From: an uncultured bacterium
GTDB lineage: Bacteria > Bacillota > Clostridia > Oscillospirales > Oscillospiraceae
Assembly: GCA_946548895.1 (NCBI GenBank)
Contig: CAMNQF010000015.1
Location: forward strand, 1 to 60,898
Direction: 5' to 3'
DNA length: 60,898 nucleotides
Within the stretch, counting starts at the first letter, position 1, and every line of letters starts with the position of its first letter. Positions 34,621 through 42,700 of the stretch are shown here, in pieces. The notes beneath the pieces were generated by a model. That model did no database searches. It saw only the letters and a program-made list of their open reading frames with translations, and was not told the DNA's origin. The position numbers and the translations under genes were made by a program.

Positions 34621-35092
34621 TAGGCATCAGCTGGGCGCAGTCCAGCACCATCATGGTGCCGGAGCCGTCGGGCAGGGAGCACATACCGGACACCAGCATC
34701 TGGGTGCTGTTGGCGGGCAGGGGATGGATGTTGACCTTGGGGATGTCCAGCATCTGGTCCACGCCATCCACCAGGATGCCCAGCTGCACTTCCCCCAGAT
34801 TGATGACCACCACCAGGTTGTCGCCCTCCTGGGATTCCATGCCCAGCCGGGCGCGGATATCCAGGATGGGGATCATCTGGCCGCGCATATTGATGATGCC
34901 CCGGATGAACTCGGGCACCATGGGCAGGTAGGTGATGACCTGGTTGTTCAGAATCTCCACCACGTCCTCGGCCACAACGCCCAGCTTCAGGTGGCCCGCC
35001 ATAAAGATCAGGTACTTCTGGGAGTCCACCGCGTCGTCCAGATTCAGGGCCTCCATCTCGTCCTCGCGGGCGAACAGGATCTCTTCGTTCAT
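34613..35092 (-). CDS. cheW: CheW coupling protein
   Basis: A 159-aa CheW that links receptors to CheA. Conserved blocks are KYLIFMAGHLKLGVVAEDVVE, RGIINMRGQMIPILDIRARLG and VVVINLGEVQLGILVDGVDQM. The ATG at 35092 is chosen because GAAGGAGAG lies just upstream; the frame extends 21 bp further without adding conserved sequence. It lies 17 bp after cheA. Confidence 0.96.
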   Translation of the reverse strand: MNEEILFAREDEMEALNLDDAVDSQKYLIFMAGHLKLGVVAEDVVEILNNQVITYLPMVPEFIRGIINMRGQMIPILDIRARLGMESQEGDNLVVVINLGEVQLGILVDGVDQMLDIPKVNIHPLPANSTQMLVSGMCSLPDGSGTMMVLDCAQLMPND

Positions 35093-35109
35093 ATATTCTT
35101 CTCTCCTTC

Positions 35110-37197
35110 TCACATACCCCGGGCGGCGGTGTACAGGCTGGCCACGTCCAGGATAATGCTGATGCTGCCGTCGCTGCGCAGGGTGCAGCCGTTGATGCCA
35201 TAGTGCTTCACGTTGAAGCTGTTCACATAGGCGGGCAGCTGCTTGACCACCACCTGCTGCTGGCCCAGCAGCTCATCCACGAACAGGCAGTAGGAGTGGT
35301 CCCCGGCCTCCAGCCAGATGAGCACGCCGTCCTCAATATCGGCGCAGCCGCCCTGAAGCTGGTACAGGTCCCGGGCGCGGACAATGGGCACGAAGTTGCC
35401 CTGCACCTTGATGATCTCGCCGCTGCTGGAGTCGTGGATCACTTCCCCGGGGGACACCTTCATGGTGGCCTGAATGTTGTTGATGGGGATGGTGAAGATG
35501 GAGTCGCCCACGGCCACCTCCATGCCGTCCATAATGGCCATGGTCAGGGGGATGCGGATGGTGGTGGTCATGCCGTGGCCCAGCTCGCTGGAGATGGAGA
35601 CGGAGCCGCCCAGCTCCTCCACGCTCCGCTTGACCACGTCCATCCCCACGCCGCGGCCGGAGAACTCGGTGACTTCGGTGTTGGTGGAGAAGCCGGGGGC
35701 CAGCAGGAAGTTGAGGATTTCCTTATGGCTGTAGTCCACGTCGGGGGAGGCGATGCCCTGGCGGATTGCCTTGTTCAGCACGGCCTCGTCGTTGACGCCC
35801 CGGCCGTCGTCGATGATCTCGATGATAACCTCGCTGCCGGTGTCCCGGGCGGACAGGATGATCTCGCCCACCGGGTCCTTGCCGGCGGCGACGCGCGCCT
35901 CCTGGGTCTCCTCGATGCCGTGGTCCATGGAGTTGCGGATCATGTGCATGATGGGGTCGCCGATGGCGTCCACAATTGTCTTGTCCACCTCGGTGTTCTC
36001 GCCGATGAGGGTGAGCTTGGCCGGGCGGTTGAGCTTTTTGGTCATGTCCCGCACGATGCGGGTCATCTTCTGGAAGACGCTGGACACGGGCACCATGCGC
36101 AGGGACATGGACACGTCCTGGAGCTCGTCGGTGAGCTTGCGCAGCTGCCGGGCGGACTTGGAGAAAGCGTCCAGCACCAGCCCCTTCAGGTCGGGGGAGG
36201 AGGTGACCATGGATTCGGTGATGACGATCTCGCCCACCACGGCGGACAACTGGTCCAGCTTGGACAGGTTGACGCTGATGAGCGTCTCCTTGGGGTGCTG
36301 CTGCTGGGCGGCGGGAGCCGGGGAAGCGGAAGCCGCCGGGGAGGCGGAAGCGGCGGGGGCCGCGCTCTGGGCCGGGGCGGGGGCCGACGCGCTGGCCGCG
36401 GGGGCGGGCTTCTTCTCCGGCGCGGGGATATCGTAGGGCTGGTAGCCCTGGACGGAGCCCACCGTCTTGATGACGTTGATGGCGCTGGTCCTGTCCTGCT
36501 CATTGCGGAACATCAGGTGGAAGCCGTTGTCCACAATGGTTTCGGAGGTGGAGGGGTCGTTCTCCACGTTGTCGGGCTGGAACGTGAAATCACCCTCGCT
36601 GCACACGTCCTTCACCGCGGTGACCAGCATGAAAGCGCGCAGGCTCTCCATGCCGCAGCCCTCCTCGAAGTTCACCCGCAGGGCGTGGGGGAAACCGTCG
36701 GCCCCGGCGGCGGGAGCGGGGGGGGCCGCGCTGGCCGCGGGGGCGGCGGGGGCCGCGGGCGCGGCGGGAACGGGCTCCGGCTCCGGCTCACCCTTGATTT
36801 TTGCAATCAAGGTATTAATATTTGCCATGAAGCTGTCGATATCCTTATCAAGAGGCTCGTCGGCCTCCACCTTCTCGACCTCGCCCCGGAAGAAGTCAAT
36901 GGACTGGAACACCACGTCGAACAGGGCCGGCCGGTCCTCCTCATGGACTACCGCCATGGTGCCTTCCCGGATGATGAAGAACATATCCTCAATCCGGTGG
37001 GCCACGGTGGCCAGGGTGTCGAACTCCATCATGGCGGAGGAGCCCTTGATGGTGTGCATGATGCGGAAAATCTCGTTCACGTTCTCCTGAGAGAAAGTGT
37101 CCACCTTTTCCGCCTCAAGGACGATAGTTTCCAGCTGCTCCAGCAGAGTGCCGGTCTCATAGATGTACATATCCAGGATTTCGTTTCCGCTGCCCAT
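35110..37197 (-). CDS. cheA: CheA chemotaxis histidine kinase
   Basis: A 695-aa kinase. The P1 Hpt domain has phospho-His48 (FRIMHTIKGSSAMMEF). A P2-like region is flanked by long Ala/Pro-rich linkers. The P3 dimer helix begins ISVNLSKLDQLSAVVGEIVI. The P4 ATPase has the N-box MHMIRNSMDHGIE and glycine boxes DDGRGV and GRGVGMDVV. The P5 CheW-like domain is at the end. The ATG at 37197 follows GAGGTGG at the proper distance; a GTG at 37209 overlaps that site. A SigD promoter lies about 40 bp upstream. It heads cheA-cheW-cheR-cheB. Confidence 0.97.
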   Translation of the reverse strand: MGSGNEILDMYIYETGTLLEQLETIVLEAEKVDTFSQENVNEIFRIMHTIKGSSAMMEFDTLATVAHRIEDMFFIIREGTMAVVHEEDRPALFDVVFQSIDFFRGEVEKVEADEPLDKDIDSFMANINTLIAKIKGEPEPEPVPAAPAAPAAPAASAAPPAPAAGADGFPHALRVNFEEGCGMESLRAFMLVTAVKDVCSEGDFTFQPDNVENDPSTSETIVDNGFHLMFRNEQDRTSAINVIKTVGSVQGYQPYDIPAPEKKPAPAASASAPAPAQSAAPAASASPAASASPAPAAQQQHPKETLISVNLSKLDQLSAVVGEIVITESMVTSSPDLKGLVLDAFSKSARQLRKLTDELQDVSMSLRMVPVSSVFQKMTRIVRDMTKKLNRPAKLTLIGENTEVDKTIVDAIGDPIMHMIRNSMDHGIEETQEARVAAGKDPVGEIILSARDTGSEVIIEIIDDGRGVNDEAVLNKAIRQGIASPDVDYSHKEILNFLLAPGFSTNTEVTEFSGRGVGMDVVKRSVEELGGSVSISSELGHGMTTTIRIPLTMAIMDGMEVAVGDSIFTIPINNIQATMKVSPGEVIHDSSSGEIIKVQGNFVPIVRARDLYQLQGGCADIEDGVLIWLEAGDHSYCLFVDELLGQQQVVVKQLPAYVNSFNVKHYGINGCTLRSDGSISIILDVASLYTAARGM

Positions 37198-37235
37198 AAA
37201 AAGCACCACCTCAGTAAAATCTTTTATCTTTACTA

Positions 37236-37262
37236 TTATCGGCAGGGCGCGGCGGAAAATTA
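37236..37262 (-). promoter_or_regulatory. SigD promoter of the cheA operon
   Basis: Minus-strand reading: TAAT (37262-37259), a 15-base spacer and a perfect GCCGATAA (37243-37236). It lies 39 bp upstream of the cheA ATG, in the gap divergent from the FliK-like gene. Confidence 0.85.
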
Positions 37263-37299
37263 AGTAGCTTTTCTAAGTTTTATCGCAGGGGTGTGAAAA

Positions 37300-38724
37300 A
37301 TGCCTGATCTCTTGGGAGCCACCAACCCGGTACCGGGTTATGACAATACATCGGTCAACCGCAATATCCCCATCTCCCCCGGCAATACCCAGGTCCAGAA
37401 CATCCCGGACCTGAACCGGGTCACCGGCGCGGACAACCGCACCGAACAGCAGGACGCCGGCCAGGCGGGGGGGCAGATTCGGTACGACTCCAATTTCCAA
37501 ACCTTCCTTCAGCAGCTGCGCCGGAACCAGGATATCACTGGGGTCATGGCCCGGCTGCTGCTTCGGGAAGGCACGTCGGTGTCCTCCGGCATGAGCGAGG
37601 GCATCGCGGAGGAGATGTCCCAGGTCCTTGAAATGCTGAAGATGGACCAGGGACAGCTGTTCCAGTTTCTCAGCGCCCAGATGCGCTCGGGCACCCGGTT
37701 CGGCGGGGCGCTGTTCGCCCTGCTGCGCAGCGCCTATGCCCGGGCGGAATCGGACGGGGTCCGGGCGGACATCCTTACCTTTTTAAAAAGCTACAGCGAT
37801 TTTTCCTCCACCGGCCATATTGAGGGCAACCTGCTGCGCAACCTGTCTAACATGGCCAACGCCATGCCCGCCAGCTGGGGGGACCAGCTGCGCCAACTGC
37901 TGGCCCAGCTGGAGAACGGCGTGGCCGCCGGGGACAGGCAGGGGAACATCGAACTGATTCAGCAGAAGGTGTTCCCCTTCATGTCCGAGTACGTGAACGC
38001 CACCCACGACCTGGGCACCCCCCGGGAGCTGTTGAGCCTGCTGGCCCTGGACGTGGCCCGGTATGAGAACGGCTCGGAGGATAAGCTCCAGGAAGCGTTC
38101 CACCAGCTGTCCGGCTACGGCACCCTGAAGGGGATGCTGGGCGGCATCGACGGGGCGTCCCTGATGAAGCTGCTCCAGGCGGGGCAGTTCGGCCGGGCGT
38201 CCATGGCCACCCAGTTCTCCGACCACCTGGCCGCCGCCGCCGCCCGGGCCCTCCGGGGGGAGGGCAGCGCCGAGGTGCAGCAGGCGTTCCGCAACCTGGT
38301 CAACGCCATGCTGGTCAACGAGAGCGTGTATATGCCCCTCAACCACTACATGATCCCGCTGGAAATGGACGGGAGGATGCTCTTTTCCGAGCTGTGGGTG
38401 GACCCGGACGCCGAGGAGAAGCGGAGCGGCCAGGGCCAGGGGGAGAAGTGCATGAAGTTCCTGCTCAAGATCGACGTGCAGGGGCTGGGCCTGTTCGACG
38501 TGATTCTCTCCAGCAAGGAGAAAAACGTGGGAATCATCGTCTGCTGCCCCGAGGGGGCGGCCCCCTTCTCCAAGGAGATGGAGCAGACCATCGGCCAGAT
38601 CCTGGCCCGGAACGAGCTCACCTCCGCCGGGGTCAGCGTGCGGAAAATGGAGCGCCCCGTGACCCTCACCGAGGTGTTCCCCAAAATCTTTGAAGGGAAG
38701 AACAGTGTCAATGTCAAAGTATGA
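37300..38724 (+). CDS. FliK-like flagellar protein (YlqG type), tentative
   Basis: A 474-aa soluble, helical protein with a Gly/Asn/Gln-rich N-terminus and a C-terminal alpha/beta domain (about 340-474; IPLEMDGRMLFSELWVDPD and KFLLKIDVQGLGLFDVILS). That last domain resembles the hook-length-control FliK C-terminus, which contacts FlhB. In Bacillus, ylqG (FliK-like) stands next to ylqH (FlhB C-terminal-like); the same pairing occurs here, with a 14-bp overlap with the next gene. I call it FliK-like mainly on this pairing. A second, hook-type fliK may lie outside the window. Confidence 0.65.
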   Translation: MPDLLGATNPVPGYDNTSVNRNIPISPGNTQVQNIPDLNRVTGADNRTEQQDAGQAGGQIRYDSNFQTFLQQLRRNQDITGVMARLLLREGTSVSSGMSEGIAEEMSQVLEMLKMDQGQLFQFLSAQMRSGTRFGGALFALLRSAYARAESDGVRADILTFLKSYSDFSSTGHIEGNLLRNLSNMANAMPASWGDQLRQLLAQLENGVAAGDRQGNIELIQQKVFPFMSEYVNATHDLGTPRELLSLLALDVARYENGSEDKLQEAFHQLSGYGTLKGMLGGIDGASLMKLLQAGQFGRASMATQFSDHLAAAAARALRGEGSAEVQQAFRNLVNAMLVNESVYMPLNHYMIPLEMDGRMLFSELWVDPDAEEKRSGQGQGEKCMKFLLKIDVQGLGLFDVILSSKEKNVGIIVCCPEGAAPFSKEMEQTIGQILARNELTSAGVSVRKMERPVTLTEVFPKIFEGKNSVNVKV

Positions 38725-39070
38725 CGGCAGGCGGAACCCGTCCAAAAAGGCGGTGGCCCTTCAGTATGAGGCCGGGGACGGCGCGCCGGTGATCGTGGCC
38801 TCCGGCATGGGCTATATGGCGGAGAAGATCGTGGAGGTGGCCGCCGACAGCGGCGTGCCCATTTACGAGGACAACTCCCTGGCCACCATCCTCACCCAGC
38901 TGAAGCTGGGCCAGGAGGTGCCCGAGGAGCTGTACAAGGCTATCGTGGAGATCTACGTGTATTTTCTGCATTTTGACCCCAATAAGCCTAAGGAGGGAGC
39001 CAAGCCCAAGGCCGGGCCGGCACCGGCGGAGGGCGCCCGGACCCAAGCGAACGAGGAACAGGAGGCATGA
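38711..39070 (+). CDS. FlhB C-terminal-domain paralogue (YlqH type)
   Basis: A 119-aa protein that corresponds only to the cytoplasmic FlhB C-domain: KKAVALQYEAGDGAPVIVAS, AEKIVEVAADSGVPIYEDNS and LGQEVPEELYKAIVEIYVYF align with the end of FlhB. It has no membrane helices, and RNPSKKAVAL replaces the self-cleaving NPTH, so it begins where cleaved FlhB begins. The ATG at 38711 follows GAAGGGAAG; a TTG at 38690 is less likely. Stand-alone FlhB C-domains can replace the cleaved FlhB fragment in other bacteria; that role is inferred here. It overlaps both neighbours. Confidence 0.85.
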   Translation: MSKYDGRRNPSKKAVALQYEAGDGAPVIVASGMGYMAEKIVEVAADSGVPIYEDNSLATILTQLKLGQEVPEELYKAIVEIYVYFLHFDPNKPKEGAKPKAGPAPAEGARTQANEEQEA

Positions 39071-39672
39071 GGATGGAACAGAGCATTTACCTGCTGCTGG
39101 ACAGCAAGGGCAGCCCCATCGCCCGGGGGAAGATCCAGGGGAGCACCAGCGGGCAGTTCTGGCAGCTCCAGGTGGAGGACGGCAAGATCGACGAGATCCT
39201 GGAGCATAAGAAGCTGAAGCTGCTGTCCATCATGGACGCGGGCCCCTCTTATGAGGGGGTCATCGTGCGCAGCCGCAACGACATGATCCAGCTGGAGATC
39301 ACCAAGCTGGACCAGGACGCCGGCGATATGCGGAAGAACCTGCGGGTGGTGGCCCGCTTCAAGAGCCTGATCTACCCCCTGAGCGGCGCCTGGAAGGGCC
39401 GCAGGGAGATAGAGGCCAACGACCTGAGCTGCGGCGGCGTGGCCTTTTTTACCGACCACTCCCTCCAGGCGGGGGAGCAGCTGGAGATTGTCATCCCCGT
39501 CACCAGCGAGCCCCTGGTGCTCAAGTGCCAGGTGCTGCGCCTGCGCCCCACCGAGCGGGCCTCCAGCGTGCTGTACGCCGCCAAGTTTGTGGATATGTGC
39601 GAGGACGAGGAGACGTTCCTGCGGGAGGCGGTGTTCAACCTCCAGCTGCGGGGCAGGCCGAAAACAAACTGA
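39067..39672 (+). CDS. PilZ-domain c-di-GMP effector (YcgR-like)
   Basis: A 201-aa protein with an N-terminal YcgR-N-like beta domain (about 1-85) and a C-terminal PilZ domain (about 95-195). Both c-di-GMP motifs are intact: RxxxR as RKNLRVVARF and DxSxxG as NDLSCGGVAFF. YcgR-like proteins slow the flagellar motor when c-di-GMP rises. The start overlaps the stop of the FlhB paralogue (ATGA), so it is made with export-switch proteins. The large SLH gene follows after 85 bp. Confidence 0.9.
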   Translation: MRMEQSIYLLLDSKGSPIARGKIQGSTSGQFWQLQVEDGKIDEILEHKKLKLLSIMDAGPSYEGVIVRSRNDMIQLEITKLDQDAGDMRKNLRVVARFKSLIYPLSGAWKGRREIEANDLSCGGVAFFTDHSLQAGEQLEIVIPVTSEPLVLKCQVLRLRPTERASSVLYAAKFVDMCEDEETFLREAVFNLQLRGRPKTN

Positions 39673-39757
39673 GCCCAGCGCTCGGTTCAAGATATAGCTG
39701 CTGACAGAAACGGACAGACGCGGCGGCCCGCCGCGCCGGAAAGGAACGGACACACAC

Positions 39758-42700
39758 ATGAGCAAGCGTCAAACCAACCAAACGATCTGGAACCGGCTGC
39801 GCCGGGGACTGGCAGCCTTGCTGTCCCTGGCGCTGCTGGCCGGACTGCTGCCGTCGGCGGTGGTCCCCGCCCAGGCCCACTGGGCCGACTCCTATGTGAA
39901 CACCCTGGTGGACTGGGGCGTCATGCGGGGCGACATCAACGGCAATATGGCCCCCCAGCGCAACATCACCCGGGCGGAGTTCGTCGCCATGATGAACCGC
40001 GCCTACGGCTACACCCGTACGGCGGGCCACCCGTTTACCGATGTGAACGTCCGGGACTGGTTCTCGGAGGATATTGACATCGCCTACAATATGGGCTACT
40101 TCAAGGGGACCTCCGCCACCACGGCCTCCCCCAACGACACCCTGACCCGGGAGCAGGCGGCTGTGCTTCTCAGCCGGAACATGATGCTCCAGCCCACCGT
40201 GGGCGAGACGCTGGGCTTCTCCGACACCCGCACCCTCAGCGACTGGAGCCGGGGCCTGGTGGGCGCCGCCGCCGCCAACGGCATCATCAGCGGCTATAAC
40301 GACGGCAGCTTCCAGCCCAAGCGGAACATCACCCGGGGCGAGGTGGCCGCCATGCTGGTGCGGGCCATCGGCACCCCCGTCAACACCTCCGGCGACCACC
40401 TGCTGGGCGACGTGTACGGCAACGTCACCGTCAACACCTCCGGCGTGAAGCTGCGGGACGGCACCATTGCCGGCAACCTCTACCTCACCGGCGGCATCGA
40501 CCTGGGCGACGTGCTGCTGGAGAACGTCAACGTGCTGGGCGAGATCATCATCAGCGGCGGCGGCGAGAGCAGCTCCAGCCAGAGCAGCGTCCTGCTGCGC
40601 AACGTGACGGCGGACAGGATGCTGGTGGACAGCATCAGCCAGCAGTTTGTCACCATCCGCGCCGAGGGCAACACCGATATTCCCACCACCACCGTGCGCA
40701 CCAACGCCTATGTGGATGACTCGTCCCTGCCCGGCTATGGCCTGAGCTTTATTGAGCTGGACGGCGAGCCCGGTACCCTGCTCCAGCTGGCGGGCAACGT
40801 CAAGGAGGTCATTAACCGCACGCCCCAGTCCAACCTCCAGGTGGTCCAGGGTTCCGCCGACAAGATCACCGTGGACGAGAAGGCCACCGGCTCCACCGTC
40901 CTGGTGGACGGGGACGCCCGGGTGGACGAGCTGGACCTGGACGTGGGCACCACCGTCACCGGCGAGGGCGATATCAGGGACCTGAACGTGGGCGCCGCGG
41001 GCTCTACTGTGGAGCAGCTGCCCGACAAAATTGTAATCCGCCCGGGCATTGACGCGGACATCAACGGCTCTGAGATGAACAGCAGCCAGGCCGCCGAGTC
41101 CTCCGCCGACCCCAGGCTGGAGGCGGGCTATCCCAAGGTGAAGAACATCGCCCCCACCTCCGCCGACCTGGTGTTCAAGGCCAATAAGAACGGCACCATC
41201 TACTGGGCGGTGTCCGCAGTCACCGACGGCTCCGTGGGCGAGGACGACCTGATCGAACCCCCCGCCTACGGCGGCAAGATCCTGGCCTCCGGCAATATCA
41301 GTGTCACCTCCTCCAAGGAGGAGTACACCACCTCCCTCAGCAACCTGACCCAGGACGGCTCCTATTACGTCAGCGCCATTCTGGTGGACGGCCGGGGCAA
41401 CCGCAGCCCGGTGAAGGTCACCGCCTTCAGCACGCCGGACGGCACCACCCCCGCCTTCAACGCGGGCTACCCGGTGATGACCATGATTACCACCCAGAAC
41501 GCCCAGGTCACGGTTATGACCAACAAGAGCTGCCAGCTCTATTACGCCCTGCTGCCCGCCGGAAGCACGCCTCCCACCCCGGCGGAGTTCAAGGCCAACG
41601 CCGTGCGGGGCAACCTGGGCTACGGCGTGCGGGACGCGGTGAAGAATGTCACCCAGCCCATCAACGTCAACAACACCCCGCTCCAGGAGCTGACCAATTA
41701 CACCCTGTACCTGTGGCTCACCGACTACAACGGCGCCAAGAGCTCTCAGGTGTACGCCCTGAACTTCCGCACGCCCGACGAGCAGCCCCCCGTGATTGTG
41801 GACCGGGAGCAGACCAACGCCGACGCCAACTCCATTGAGCTGACCTTCTCCCTCAACGAGGCGGCCACCCTGTTCTGGGCCATTATCCCCGAGGGCGAGG
41901 ACTACGAGATGGCCTTCGAGGGCGCCAACGAGGAGAACTACAAGCCCGGCGAGGGCGAGGTGTTTGAGGGCGCGGAGGACGACGCCGAGCTGAAGTCCCT
42001 GCTGCGCAAGCTCCAGATCAAGATTGAGTCCGGCGGCGGCAGCATTGTGAAGAACGGCCGCAAGCCGGTGAACGCCGCCTATACCAGCACCCAGGTCACC
42101 ATGAACGAGACCCGGCCCCTGGACGCCGGCACCTCCTCCTACACCATGTACCTGGTGGCCAAGGACGCCGCGGGCAACTACTCCAAGGTGGAGAAGGTCA
42201 ATGTCAAGACCCGGGACACTGTCCCGCCCACCGTGAAGCAGGAGTTCACCAGCCTCAACAACGCGGGCCAGCCCATGGCGAACACCGATATCCGGCTGGT
42301 GTTCTCAGAGGGGGTCCGCCCCGGCGTCAGCGACAAAACCTATCTGGAGCTGTACCAGATGGTGGAGGAAGCGGTGAACGCGGGCGACCCCAAGGCGGAA
42401 GCCACCGCCCGCACCGCCCTGGGCAAGGCGCTCCACAACGATTACATCAAGCTGTATTACGGCAAGACGGGCATCAACCAGAACGAGACGCCCTACTGCG
42501 ACGGCTGTACGTACGATGAGGCCACGGATAAAATCGTGTACGACAACGCGGACGGCTGGCTCATCAACTACTGCAACGCGGTGGTGAAGATGGAGAGCGG
42601 CCAAATGGTGGTCACATTCCCCACTACCACAGGGGCCGACAACGCCCTGCGCCTGGTGAGCGGCACCACCCACCATTTCTACCTCAAGGACATCCGCGAC

